Shown here: positions 26,149 to 34,636 of the stretch, piece after piece
How the letters are laid out: each line of letters opens with the position of its first letter
Numbering within the stretch: position 1 is the stretch's first letter
Assembly: GCF_025660655.1 (NCBI RefSeq)
Contig: NZ_JAOTIN010000006.1
Location: forward strand, 26,222-90,221
DNA length: 64,000 nt
Direction of reading: 5' to 3'
Source: Streptococcus sp. CSL10205-OR2
GTDB taxonomy: Bacteria; Bacillota; Bacilli; Lactobacillales; Streptococcaceae
Translations under genes and position numbers: made by a program
Notes under the pieces: model-generated
What the model was told of the DNA's origin: nothing
Seen by the model: the letters and a program-made list of their open reading frames with translations, nothing else
Database searches by the model: none

Positions 26149-26177
26149 TTGACAATCATTTTCCGATATGGTAATAT
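26149..26177 (+). promoter_or_regulatory. Promoter of the rhodanese operon
   Basis: TTGACA (26149-26154), 17 bases, TAATAT (26172-26177), followed by ribosome site AAGGAGG at 26195-26201 and ATG 26207. Confidence 0.75.
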
Positions 26178-26193
26178 ACCGGTAGGGGTATAT
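26174..26193. promoter_or_regulatory. CstR operator
   Basis: ATATACCGGTAGGGGTATAT is a GC-centred pseudo-palindrome flanked by AT, the form of CsoR/CstR operators (TACC-N-GGTA type with a G run). It covers the end of the -10 box and the start region of the rhodanese operon, so bound repressor would block polymerase. Confidence 0.75.
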
Positions 26194-26206
26194 AAAGGAG
26201 GTCTTT

Positions 26207-26548
26207 ATGACATTTATTGAAAATATAAAAGCATTATTTTCAGAACCATTTGAGTCGATATCAACAAATGAATTAGAAAATCTATTAGCATCTAAGAATA
26301 TTCAGTTAATTGATGTCAGAACACCTGAAGAATTTAAACAATCACACATTTCTAAGGCAAGAAATGTTCCCTTAAGTCAAATCAATAGTTTTGTTGCACC
26401 AAAAGATAAAAAAGTGTATGTCATTTGTCAGTCAGGCATGCGAAGTAAAAAAGCGGCTCATCATCTCACTAAAAAAGGCTATCAGGTCATTAATGTTCGC
26501 GGTGGCATGAGTCAATGGCAAGGTAAAGTAATAGGAGGTCAAAAATGA
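26207..26548 (+). CDS. Single-domain rhodanese (persulfide transferase)
   Basis: A 113-residue cytoplasmic protein with the rhodanese fold: IQLIDVRTPEEFKQSHI (CH2A) and the active-site loop VICQSGMRSKKAA with cysteine C74. It moves sulfane sulfur between thiol carriers. Its stop overlaps the next start by four bases, so it is translated together with the CoA-disulfide reductase. CstR control is likely from the operator upstream. Confidence 0.9.
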   Translation: MTFIENIKALFSEPFESISTNELENLLASKNIQLIDVRTPEEFKQSHISKARNVPLSQINSFVAPKDKKVYVICQSGMRSKKAAHHLTKKGYQVINVRGGMSQWQGKVIGGQK

Positions 26549-28200
26549 CAAAAGTTATTATTGTAGGTGGTGTTGCTGGTGGTATGTCAGCTGCAACGCG
26601 TTTAAGACGTTTGATGGAAGATGCTGAGATTATTGTTTTTGAAAAGGGACCATTTGTTTCTTTTGCCAACTGTGGTCTTCCTTATTATGTTTCAGGAGAA
26701 ATTAGTGACCGTGATCAATTGTTGGTTCAGACACCTGAGCGTTTACAAGCACGTTTTAATTTAGATGTTCGACCATTCCATGAAGTGACCAACATTGATG
26801 CTACCAATCAAACTGTAACAGTCAAACATGATGGTGAAGAATTTGTTGAAAGCTATGATAAACTCATTTTATCACCGGGTGCTAAGCCTTTTGTTCCAAC
26901 TATCGAAAATCTTAAACAAGCAACAAACGTTTTTCATCTTAGAAATGTTCCAGATCTTGATAAGATTATGACGCATATTGAAAGCCTTCACCCACAACAT
27001 GCTGTTGTTGTTGGTGCAGGATTTATCGGTCTTGAAATGGCAGAAAACCTCACCAAAAAAGGGATAGCTGTTACAGTTGTTGAAAAAGCACCCCATGTTT
27101 TACCTGCTTTAGATGAGGAAATGGCAATCTTTGTTCAAAATGCACTTGAAAGAAATGGTGTTAAGGTCATTACTAGCCAGTCAGTGATTCGTTTTGAAGA
27201 AGAAGGCAAAAATCTAGTGTTAGAAGATGGCCAAATTCTTACGTCTGATTTGACCATTCTATCAGTTGGTATTCAGCCTGAAACAACATTAGCAAAACAA
27301 GCTGGCATTACTTTAGGATTTAGAAATGGTATTGTTGTTGATGAGCATTATGAAACTAATCTCAAAAACATCTATGCTGTTGGCGATGCTATCGTTGTGA
27401 AGCATCAAATCTCTCAAGAAGACGCTCTTGTTTCTCTTGCGTCACCAGCTAACCGTCAAGGTAGACAAGTGGCAGATGTGATTGCAGGACTAAAGAGAGA
27501 AAATAAAGGATCAATTGGAACAGCTATTGTTCGCATTTTTGATCAATCTGCAGCAATCACTGGTCTTAGTGAGCGTATTGCTAGAAATTTAGGTTATGAT
27601 GTCTCAGTCGTTCACACATCAGGAAAAGACCATGCCAGTTATTATCCAGGGGCGACTGATATCACTCTCAAATTGATTTTTAATGCTAAAACTGGTCAAA
27701 TCTATGGTGCCCAAGGTGTTGGACAAAAAGGTGTAGATAAACGCATTGACATATTAGCTACTGCCATTAAAGGCAATCTTACGATTTTTGATTTACCAGA
27801 ATTAGAGTTGACCTACGCACCACCATTTGGCTCAGCAAAAGACCCTGTTAATATGATAGGATATGCTGCTATTAATATTTCTGAAGGTCTTAGTCAAAAC
27901 ATTCAGTGGCATGAATTATCACAAGCATTAGAAAATGGTGCTAAACTTTTAGACGTAAGAACAAGTCCAGAGGTTAAAAGAGGTCATTTCAAAGACTTCA
28001 TCCACATTCCTCTAGATCAGTTACGCTCTCGTTTGAATGAGCTAGATAAGTCTAAAACTTACATCGTTAGTTGCCATAGTGGTCTAAGAAGTTATATTGC
28101 AGAACGTTTGCTACAACAAGAAGGATTCAATGTTAAGAACTTAGATGGTGCTTATTCACTTTATAATATTGTTAGACCAAAGGAGATTAGTCATGATTAA
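26545..28200 (+). CDS. CoA-disulfide/persulfide reductase fused to rhodanese (CoADR-Rhd)
   Basis: A 551-residue fusion. Residues 1-445 are a flavin disulfide reductase: FAD site IIVGGVAGGMSAATRLRR, catalytic single cysteine C43 in FANCGLPYYVSGEI, NAD(P)H site VVVGAGFIGLEMAENL and AVGDAI for the second FAD contact. Residues from about 460 form a rhodanese domain with C510 in IVSCHSGLRSY. Such CoADR-Rhd enzymes reduce CoA persulfide or CoA disulfide with NAD(P)H, and the rhodanese domain supplies or accepts the sulfane sulfur. The operon fits cellular clearance of reactive sulfur species. Confidence 0.92.
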   Translation: MTKVIIVGGVAGGMSAATRLRRLMEDAEIIVFEKGPFVSFANCGLPYYVSGEISDRDQLLVQTPERLQARFNLDVRPFHEVTNIDATNQTVTVKHDGEEFVESYDKLILSPGAKPFVPTIENLKQATNVFHLRNVPDLDKIMTHIESLHPQHAVVVGAGFIGLEMAENLTKKGIAVTVVEKAPHVLPALDEEMAIFVQNALERNGVKVITSQSVIRFEEEGKNLVLEDGQILTSDLTILSVGIQPETTLAKQAGITLGFRNGIVVDEHYETNLKNIYAVGDAIVVKHQISQEDALVSLASPANRQGRQVADVIAGLKRENKGSIGTAIVRIFDQSAAITGLSERIARNLGYDVSVVHTSGKDHASYYPGATDITLKLIFNAKTGQIYGAQGVGQKGVDKRIDILATAIKGNLTIFDLPELELTYAPPFGSAKDPVNMIGYAAINISEGLSQNIQWHELSQALENGAKLLDVRTSPEVKRGHFKDFIHIPLDQLRSRLNELDKSKTYIVSCHSGLRSYIAERLLQQEGFNVKNLDGAYSLYNIVRPKEISHD

Positions 28201-28489
28201 AAGTATATCAATGAAAGATTTTCAAGAATTATATCACCAAAATCCATTAAATCTTGTAGATGTTCGTGAGCCTGATGAATACGATAGTGGTCATATCCCA
28301 GGTGCTCAAAATTTACCGCTTAGTGATTTTCAGTCAACCTACCAAACACTTGATCCCAAAAAGGACTATTATATCGTTTGTCAATCAGGAAGTCGTTCAC
28401 AAATGGCTAGTCAATTTTTAACAGCAAAAGGCTATCACGTTACGAATGTTGAAGGTGGCACAAGTGCCTGGCCAGAAAATTTAGAATAA
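28193..28489 (+). CDS. Second single-domain rhodanese
   Basis: ATG 28193 follows AAGGAGAT and overlaps the CoADR-Rhd stop by 8 bases; an upstream in-frame start lies inside the previous gene. The 98-residue product has LVDVREPDEYDSGHIPGAQN and the active loop IVCQSGSRSQMAS with C63. It is a close relative of the other two rhodanese domains of the operon, so three distinct rhodanese sites are made together, probably with different acceptors. Confidence 0.9.
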   Translation: MIKSISMKDFQELYHQNPLNLVDVREPDEYDSGHIPGAQNLPLSDFQSTYQTLDPKKDYYIVCQSGSRSQMASQFLTAKGYHVTNVEGGTSAWPENLE

Positions 28490-28494
28490 TAAAG

Positions 28495-28519
28495 AGATGC
28501 TCTTATAGAGCATCTTTTG
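28495..28519 (+). terminator. Terminator of the rhodanese operon
   Basis: AGATGCTC (28495-28502), loop TTATA, GAGCATCT (28508-28515), then TTT. Confidence 0.78.
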
Positions 28520-28589
28520 ACGTTATAGACCCTATTTACAACAAATTATGTTATGATTAAAGATAGTCAAAGAGATTGGAAGAAAACAG

Positions 28590-29750
28590 ATGTCAAATTT
28601 TATTGATTACATCAAAAAAAATCGCAACAAACATTTCAAAGAATTGCCCTTGAATGAAGTTGATATTGCAAGCATTAATGAATTAAGTTACTTACCTATC
28701 GGTGAGGCCTTGTCTAATACAGAAAAAAAACAGTTTATCCCTATAAAGCAACTAGAAAAAGAAAACCATCTCTTTTTTAAACAAACTAACTATAATTTCA
28801 TGACGACTAAAGAAAGAGTCATATTGTATCAAAATATACTTGATTCAAAGCGTTTTGGCGATATAGAAATTGGTTACTATGTGAATGATATCAATTTAGA
28901 CATTGAAAAACAGTTTTCCGCCATGATTTTTAGGTTACCATCCATCAATCACACTCAAGTGGTTTTTCGAGGGACTGATGATAGTTTGATTGGTTGGAAA
29001 GAAGATGCCAAGATGACCTATATGAAAACCATCCCCTCTCATCAATCAGCTTTAAATTACCTCACATCATTTTTAAATGATTGGCAAGGACAAGTTGTTG
29101 TTTCTGGACATTCAAAAGGAGGCAATCTTGCTTTATATGCTACCAGCATGATTAAAGAAATTCTTCAAGAAAAAGTTACGGCTATCTACACTTTTGATTC
29201 ACCAGGCCACTATCAGTCTTTACTTGATGCTTCTAGCTATCATAATATTAAGGATAAAATTATCTCTATCATGCCCAAGGAATCAATTGTTGGTGTTATG
29301 TTAAAACCTGATCTCGATAGTAAAATAGTTGAAAGTAAATCCTTTGCCTTTTTCCAACATAATATCTCACAATGGCAGGTTAAAGAGAATCAATTTTTAC
29401 CAGCTAAGGATGCCACAATTATTAGTAAAGCATTAGAAGACACATTCAAATTGTGGCAAAAAGAATTATCAAGAAAGGAATTAGAAACCTTTTTTAATAT
29501 CTTTTTTGATTTGTTTTTTGATATTGGTGTTGAAAGTTTAGATGATATTAAAAACAACAAGCGAAAAACTTTAGCACACCTGCTTAAAGAAATTGTCAAC
29601 CTAAGACCAAAAGAAAAAAAGATTATGCGTAAATCTCTTAGAACGATGATTATTATTTTTAATCATAAGGCGATAGAAAAAGCTTTAGACTATCGACCAG
29701 AAATTGGTAAAGAATTTCTAGAGTGGATTCTCTCAGACAAAGAAGACTAA
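28590..29750 (+). CDS. Mbeg1-like/DUF2974 alpha/beta-hydrolase
   Basis: A 386-residue cytoplasmic protein. The central block QVVFRGTDDSLIGWKEDAKM followed by VVVSGHSKGGNLALYATSMI is a lipase-type oxyanion and nucleophile elbow with serine in GHSKGG, then YTFDSPGH with a likely acid residue. The DUF2974 family is common in streptococci and enterococci, with unknown substrate. No signal peptide, so it acts inside the cell. The C-terminal 100 residues are helical and charged. Confidence 0.82.
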   Translation: MSNFIDYIKKNRNKHFKELPLNEVDIASINELSYLPIGEALSNTEKKQFIPIKQLEKENHLFFKQTNYNFMTTKERVILYQNILDSKRFGDIEIGYYVNDINLDIEKQFSAMIFRLPSINHTQVVFRGTDDSLIGWKEDAKMTYMKTIPSHQSALNYLTSFLNDWQGQVVVSGHSKGGNLALYATSMIKEILQEKVTAIYTFDSPGHYQSLLDASSYHNIKDKIISIMPKESIVGVMLKPDLDSKIVESKSFAFFQHNISQWQVKENQFLPAKDATIISKALEDTFKLWQKELSRKELETFFNIFFDLFFDIGVESLDDIKNNKRKTLAHLLKEIVNLRPKEKKIMRKSLRTMIIIFNHKAIEKALDYRPEIGKEFLEWILSDKED

Positions 29751-29758
29751 ATGACAAA

Positions 29759-29797
29759 CAAAAGCTAGGATAAGTGTTTTTCCTTAGAAGCTTTTTA
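29759..29797 (+). terminator. Possible imperfect terminator after the DUF2974 gene
   Basis: AAAAGCT (near 29760) and AGCTTTTT (near 29789) can pair around an imperfect inner stem, with a short T run. Weak and uncertain. Confidence 0.4.
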
Positions 29798-29818
29798 CTA
29801 CATCTATCGTCTTTAAAT

Positions 29819-29847
29819 TTGCGTGTTTTTAGGAATCGTGTTAAGAT
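29819..29847 (+). promoter_or_regulatory. Promoter of the DUF4044 small protein gene
   Basis: TTGCGT (29819-29824), 17 bases, TAAGAT (29842-29847), followed by ribosome site AGAGGT before GTG 29884. Confidence 0.6.
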
Positions 29848-29883
29848 AGATAAAGAGAAAATCAGAAGAAGAGGTATAACATA

Positions 29884-30012
29884 GTGGCTTTTGGAGAAAA
29901 TGGACCACGTAAGAAAACATTATTTGAAAAAATAACTATTGTTGTTGTTTTGTTAATGGCTTTTATTACAGTGGGATCAATTATATTAAGTGCACTTAGT
30001 GCAATCATGTAG
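29884..30012 (+). CDS. DUF4044-type small membrane protein (42 aa)
   Basis: A short frame starting with GTG reads [20 protein letters not shown] and continues as a single transmembrane segment to SALSAIM. The basic (F)[13 protein letters not shown] head followed by one helix is the pattern of the DUF4044 family found upstream of obgE in streptococci. It has its own promoter and terminator, so it is a stand-alone transcript of about 170 bases. Function unknown. Confidence 0.78.
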   Translation: MAFGENGPRKKTLFEKITIVVVLLMAFITVGSIILSALSAIM

Positions 30013-30037
30013 AAAAACGCTTTTTAGCGTTTTTTTC
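30013..30037 (+). terminator. Terminator after the DUF4044 gene
   Basis: AAAAACGCT (30013-30021), loop TTTT, AGCGTTTTT (30026-30034), then more T. It starts right after the stop codon. Confidence 0.85.
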
Positions 30038-30062
30038 TACTAAGAAAGAAGTAGGAAAAGTT

Positions 30063-31373
30063 ATGAGTATGTTTTTAGACACTGCTAAAATCCAAGTAAA
30101 AGCAGGACGAGGTGGTGATGGGATGGTCGCGTTTAGACGTGAAAAATATGTCCCAAATGGTGGTCCCTGGGGTGGTGATGGTGGTCGTGGTGGCAATGTC
30201 ATTTTTGTTGTCGATGAAGGTTTAAGAACTTTAATGGACTTTAGATACAATCGCCATTTTAAAGCTAAACCAGGTGAAAATGGCATGTCAAAAGGGATGC
30301 ACGGTAAAGGTGCAGAAGATTTGTATGTGAATGTTCCCCAAGGAACAACTGTTAAAGATGCCCAAACAGGCAAGGTTATATCAGACCTCGTTGAACACGG
30401 TCAAGAATTTATAGTGGCAAGAGGTGGCCGTGGAGGTCGAGGCAATATTCGTTTTGCCACACCAAGAAATCCTGCACCAGAAATTTCTGAAAATGGTGAA
30501 CCAGGTGAAGAAAGAGAACTAGAGTTAGAATTAAAAATTTTGGCTGATGTTGGTTTAGTAGGTTTCCCATCTGTTGGTAAATCAACACTTTTGAGCGTAG
30601 TCTCTGCAGCTAAGCCAAAAATCGGTGCCTATCACTTTACAACCATTGTTCCAAATATTGGAATGGTGAGAACTAAATCTGGGGAATCTTTTGCCATGGC
30701 TGATCTTCCTGGTTTAATCGAAGGTGCTCACCAAGGTGTTGGGCTTGGAACACAATTTCTACGCCATATTGAACGTACTAGAGTTATCTTACATGTCATT
30801 GATATGAGTGGTAGTGAGGGACGTGACCCTTATGAAGATTACTTGGCTATCAATAAAGAATTAGAAAGCTATAACCTTCGTTTAATGGAACGTCCACAAA
30901 TCATTGTGGCAAACAAGATGGACATGCCTGAAAGTCAGGAAAATCTAAAACAGTTTAAAGAAAAATTACAACAAAACTATGATGAGTTTGATCAACCACC
31001 AATGATTTTTGCTGTTTCTGGCATTGCGCATCAAGGTCTGGAAGCTTTATTAGACGCTACAGCTGACTTATTGTCTAAAACAGAAAGCTTTCCTCTTTAT
31101 GAAGAAAGTCAGATGCTTGATGAAGCTTATTATGGGTTTGATGAAGAAGAAAAACCCTTTACTATTAGTCGTGATGATGATGCCACTTGGGTATTATCAG
31201 GTGAAAAGATTGAAAAACTTTTTGTCATGACAAATATGGAGCGTGATGAATCAATCATGAAATTTGCTCGCCAATTGCGTGGCTTAGGTGTTGACCAAGC
31301 CCTTCGTGAACGTGGTGCCAAAGATGGTGATATCGTAAGAATTGGCAACTTTGAGTTTGAATTTGTAGATTAG
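30063..31373 (+). CDS. obgE: GTPase ObgE/CgtA
   Basis: A 436-residue essential GTPase of 50S ribosome assembly and stress control. The glycine-rich Obg domain ([20 protein letters not shown], then [16 protein letters not shown]) occupies about 1-158. The G domain has [21 protein letters not shown] and NKMD. The OCT domain occupies the last 80 residues ([20 protein letters not shown]). Length and start are typical of Gram-positive orthologues, which carry the OCT extension. Confidence 0.98.
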   Translation: MSMFLDTAKIQVKAGRGGDGMVAFRREKYVPNGGPWGGDGGRGGNVIFVVDEGLRTLMDFRYNRHFKAKPGENGMSKGMHGKGAEDLYVNVPQGTTVKDAQTGKVISDLVEHGQEFIVARGGRGGRGNIRFATPRNPAPEISENGEPGEERELELELKILADVGLVGFPSVGKSTLLSVVSAAKPKIGAYHFTTIVPNIGMVRTKSGESFAMADLPGLIEGAHQGVGLGTQFLRHIERTRVILHVIDMSGSEGRDPYEDYLAINKELESYNLRLMERPQIIVANKMDMPESQENLKQFKEKLQQNYDEFDQPPMIFAVSGIAHQGLEALLDATADLLSKTESFPLYEESQMLDEAYYGFDEEEKPFTISRDDDATWVLSGEKIEKLFVMTNMERDESIMKFARQLRGLGVDQALRERGAKDGDIVRIGNFEFEFVD

Positions 31374-31385
31374 GGAGTGATAAGT

Positions 31386-31544
31386 ATGGGAGATAAACCA
31401 ATATCATTCAAGGATAAAGATGGTCGTTTCGTTTCAGCTGCTGATATTTGGACAACTGAAAAATTAGAAGAACTTTTTAACAAGCTCAATCCTAATCGTA
31501 AGTACCGATTGGAACGAGAAAAAAAGTTAAAAGAAACAAAATAA
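31386..31544 (+). CDS. Conserved small protein downstream of obgE (52 aa)
   Basis: ATG 31386 follows GGAG and lies 12 bases after the obgE stop, so it is co-transcribed. The product starts MGDKPISFKDKDGRFVSAAD, has WTTEKLEELFNKLNPNRKYR and ends in a basic helix of K and E residues. No membrane segment or metal site. The sequence looks like a real, codon-typical protein that streptococci keep next to obgE. Function unknown; a ribosome-related role is only a guess from context. Confidence 0.72.
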   Translation: MGDKPISFKDKDGRFVSAADIWTTEKLEELFNKLNPNRKYRLEREKKLKETK

Positions 31545-31556
31545 TCATTGCATCAT

Positions 31557-31589
31557 AAAAATACCCAACACATAGTGTTGGGTATTTTT
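31557..31589. terminator. Bidirectional terminator between the obgE operon and glnQ
   Basis: AAAAATACCCAACAC and GTGTTGGGTATTTTT form a perfect 15-bp stem with a 3-base loop. It ends both convergent transcripts. Confidence 0.92.
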
Positions 31590-31591
31590 GA

Positions 31592-32332
31592 TTAGACGTT
31601 TAATACTTTATCAAGAAAGTCTTTGAGACGAGGATGTTTAGGATGATCAAAAATTTGTTCTGGACTACCATCTTCAAGGAACTCGCCACCATCAGTGAAA
31701 ATAACGCGGTTAGCCACACGTCTTGCAAATCCCATCTCATGAGTAACAATTAACATAGTCATGCCTTGTTCTGCTAAATCCTTCATAACATTTAACACGT
31801 CACCGACCATTTCAGGGTCAAGGGCAGAAGTAGGTTCATCAAAGAGCATGACGTCAGGATTCATGGCTAGACTTCTAGCGATAGCCACACGTTGTTTTTG
31901 CCCACCTGATAAACTACCCGGAAAAGCAGCTGCTTTATCAGAAAGGCCTACTTTTTCAAGTAATTCTAAACCAATCGTTTTAGCTTCTTCTTGTGAGTAC
32001 TTTCCTAGCTCGACAGGTGCAAAAATAACATTATCAAGCACTGACATGTGGGGAAATAAATTGAAATGTTGGAAAACCATACCAATATTTTCTCTAGCCT
32101 TATCAACATTAGTGTCTTTATTTGATAAGTCAAAACCATCAATGATTACTTTACCACTGGTGATGCTTTCTAGACGATTAAGTGTTCTTAAAAAGGTTGA
32201 TTTTCCTGAACCTGATGGCCCGATAATACATACCACATCACCTTCGTGAAACTGGGTTGTGATACCTTTTAACACCTCATTTTTACCAAATGATTTATGT
32301 AAATCTTGAACATCAATTTTTAATGTTGTCAT
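31592..32332 (-). CDS. glnQ: Glutamine ABC transporter ATPase (GlnQ)
   Basis: A 246-residue polar amino-acid ABC ATPase: Walker [11 protein letters not shown]-loop [11 protein letters not shown], signature [17 protein letters not shown], Walker [20 protein letters not shown] and H-loop VTHEMGFAR. Its start overlaps the stop of the upstream transporter gene by one base (TAATG). It energises import through the substrate-binding/permease fusion. Confidence 0.94.
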   Translation of the reverse strand: MTTLKIDVQDLHKSFGKNEVLKGITTQFHEGDVVCIIGPSGSGKSTFLRTLNRLESITSGKVIIDGFDLSNKDTNVDKARENIGMVFQHFNLFPHMSVLDNVIFAPVELGKYSQEEAKTIGLELLEKVGLSDKAAAFPGSLSGGQKQRVAIARSLAMNPDVMLFDEPTSALDPEMVGDVLNVMKDLAEQGMTMLIVTHEMGFARRVANRVIFTDGGEFLEDGSPEQIFDHPKHPRLKDFLDKVLNV

Positions 32333-34485
32333 TAGTTAGACCTCTTTTCTAGGCGTTTTGCTAGTCTTGTTAGGAGAGTAATAATCACCAAGTACATGAT
32401 GGCTAAAATAGCATACATTCGAAAGCTCTGGTAATTACGGGCGATAATAATCTTACCGGTTTGGAAAAGTTCAACTAATCCAATAGCGGAAATGATAGTT
32501 GTGTCTTTAAGTGAGATAACAAATTGGTTGATGAAGTTAGGTAACATCAATCGAATTGCCTGAGGAAGAATGATTTTTCTCATTGTAGTTGTATAAGAAA
32601 CCCCTAAACTTCGACTGGCTTCCATTTGTCCAGCTGCCACAGCTTCAATACCACCACGAACAATTTCTGCAATATAAGCACCACCGTTTAAACTAAGTGC
32701 AATTGTACCAGCAACAAAATCATTGATGGGGCTTTGTTGACCAGTCATTGATTCGATAAGGTTGGGAATTCCCCAGAAGATAAAGGCGGCAACAATCATT
32801 AAGGGAATACCACGAACAACGTCAACAAAAATAGCAGCGATAACGCGAAGTCCCTTAATAGGACTAACGCTCATCATCCCAAAAATTAAACCAATGACTA
32901 TGGCTAAAGCAAATGAAATAATAGCCAAGGCAAGTGTTCTCAGAAGTCCTGTTAATAATTGTTGGTAGTTATTTGAAATTAAACCAAAAATGGTGGTTTC
33001 ATCGATAGATGATTCCTGATTTTGTTTTTCACCTAAATAGCTTGCAATAATTTTATCATATTCGCCACTTTCTTTCAAAGCAGCCAATCCATTATTAAAC
33101 ATTTCGATTAATTCTGGATGACTTCCTTTTTTTACCGCAAACCCATACTCTCCAGAAGGTTCTCCAGAAATTGGTGTTTCAAACTCACGACCTTGTTCTA
33201 TGGCATATTTTAAAACAGCTTCATCATCCATTAATGCCTCTAAAGAACCGGAATTGAGACTATCATACATGGCTGAAGCTTCATCAAAAGGTTTTAAGAC
33301 ATAGTCGTACTTATCAGCATGTTCTTCTAAAAATTGGTAAGAAGCTGTTCCTGTTTTGGCTCCAACAGTTTTTCCTGCTAAATTCTCATAAGCTGTGATA
33401 GCACTATCTTCTTTAACAGCTAGAATAATATTTGACGTATAATAAGAATCTGAAAAATCAAAAATAGCTTTTCTTTCATCAGTGATAGACATACCAGCAA
33501 TAACACCATCAGCTTGACCTGATTGAACAGCATTTAAAGCAGCGTCAAAACCGGGATGCGTAATCTCTATTGAAAACCCTTGTTGTTTCGCAATAGCCTT
33601 AATCAGTTCTAAATCAATACCGACATACTCACCACTGTCATTTTGATATTCAAATGGAGCAAATGAAGAGTCTGATACCAGATGATAGGTGTCTTTTAAA
33701 GGAGTTGCTTTTTTAGAAGCATCACCAATAGCATCTGTATCAAGAGAAGTCCATTTTTTAATGATAGTAGCATAACTACCGTTTTCTTTCATTTGTTTTA
33801 ATGCATGATTGAAATCATCAATTAAGTACTCGTGTTGACTTCCTTTTTTAACTGCAAAAGCAAAACTACCAACCGTTTCACCAGCCATTTCAATGCGTAA
33901 ATCTTGCCCTTGTCTAATAGCATATTGAGCAATTGGTTTATCATCCATAACAGCAAATACAGAACCTGAGTTTAAACTATTATACATGAGATCGCTTGTG
34001 TCGAATGCTTTAAGTGAGTAGCCATATTCTTTTTGGTGCTCTTTTAAAAAACTTTGTGAAACTGTACCATTTTTAACACCAACAACTTTCCCTTTTAACT
34101 GCTCATAATCAGTCACTTTATTTTTTGATGTGGTAATAATAACAATTTGTGAATCATAGTAGGTGTCTGAAAAAGTAAAGACTTTTTTTCTATCCTCTGT
34201 TACTGACATTCCAGCCATTATGGCGTCAGCCTGACCAGCTTGAACGGCATTAACAGCTGCATCAAAACCAGGAAAAGTCATCTCATAATCCCATCCAGAA
34301 ATGTCAGCTACTTCTTTAATAATATCAACATCAATCCCTTTGTAAACGTGATCGGAATCTTTAAATTCAAAAGGAGCGTATGTAGAATCAGAAACAATCG
34401 TAATCTTGTCAGCCATGACGGTCTGTTGTGTCAAAAAGACAATTGATAGGAGCGATAGGAAGAATGGTAATAATTTTTTAAACAT
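32332..34485 (-). CDS. glnP: Glutamine ABC transporter: two substrate-binding domains fused to the permease (GlnP type)
   Basis: A 717-residue fusion. A signal sequence (1-25) is followed by two periplasmic-binding-protein-like domains in tandem (about 27-250 and 265-490), each with [33 protein letters not shown] or its twin, and YDS. The permease domain (about 505-715) has the EAA-type loop [20 protein letters not shown]. As in lactococcal GlnPQ, two receptor domains per subunit give four per dimeric transporter, with possibly different affinities for Gln, Glu or Asn. Two GlnR-type boxes lie upstream. Confidence 0.92.
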   Translation of the reverse strand: MFKKLLPFFLSLLSIVFLTQQTVMADKITIVSDSTYAPFEFKDSDHVYKGIDVDIIKEVADISGWDYEMTFPGFDAAVNAVQAGQADAIMAGMSVTEDRKKVFTFSDTYYDSQIVIITTSKNKVTDYEQLKGKVVGVKNGTVSQSFLKEHQKEYGYSLKAFDTSDLMYNSLNSGSVFAVMDDKPIAQYAIRQGQDLRIEMAGETVGSFAFAVKKGSQHEYLIDDFNHALKQMKENGSYATIIKKWTSLDTDAIGDASKKATPLKDTYHLVSDSSFAPFEYQNDSGEYVGIDLELIKAIAKQQGFSIEITHPGFDAALNAVQSGQADGVIAGMSITDERKAIFDFSDSYYTSNIILAVKEDSAITAYENLAGKTVGAKTGTASYQFLEEHADKYDYVLKPFDEASAMYDSLNSGSLEALMDDEAVLKYAIEQGREFETPISGEPSGEYGFAVKKGSHPELIEMFNNGLAALKESGEYDKIIASYLGEKQNQESSIDETTIFGLISNNYQQLLTGLLRTLALAIISFALAIVIGLIFGMMSVSPIKGLRVIAAIFVDVVRGIPLMIVAAFIFWGIPNLIESMTGQQSPINDFVAGTIALSLNGGAYIAEIVRGGIEAVAAGQMEASRSLGVSYTTTMRKIILPQAIRLMLPNFINQFVISLKDTTIISAIGLVELFQTGKIIIARNYQSFRMYAILAIMYLVIITLLTRLAKRLEKRSN

Positions 34486-34500
34486 AAAGCCTCTTTTCTA

Positions 34501-34517
34501 TGTTATAAATTATAACA
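34501..34517. promoter_or_regulatory. GlnR box 1
   Basis: TGTTATAAATTATAACA matches TGTNA-N7-TNACA exactly and is a full palindrome. It covers the -10 of the glnPQ promoter on the minus strand, so GlnR would repress under nitrogen excess. Confidence 0.82.
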
Positions 34518-34537
34518 TAATAACAGATATATAACAA
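34509..34537 (-). promoter_or_regulatory. Promoter of glnPQ
   Basis: On the minus strand TTGTTA (complement of 34532-34537), 17 bases, TATAAT (complement of 34509-34514). Confidence 0.7.
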
Positions 34538-34552
34538 ATCAAAATAAAAAAC

Positions 34553-34569
34553 TGTTATAAAACATAACA
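34553..34569. promoter_or_regulatory. GlnR box 2
   Basis: TGTTATAAAACATAACA also matches TGTNA-N7-TNACA exactly. It lies 52 bases from box 1, upstream of the -35, a spacing of about five helical turns that would allow looping or cooperative binding. Confidence 0.78.
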
Positions 34570-34636
34570 TAAAATCAAGAGATTTACTTATGAAATTCAT
34601 GGTCGTTTATGATAAAATAACTAATGAGGTAAAGAT

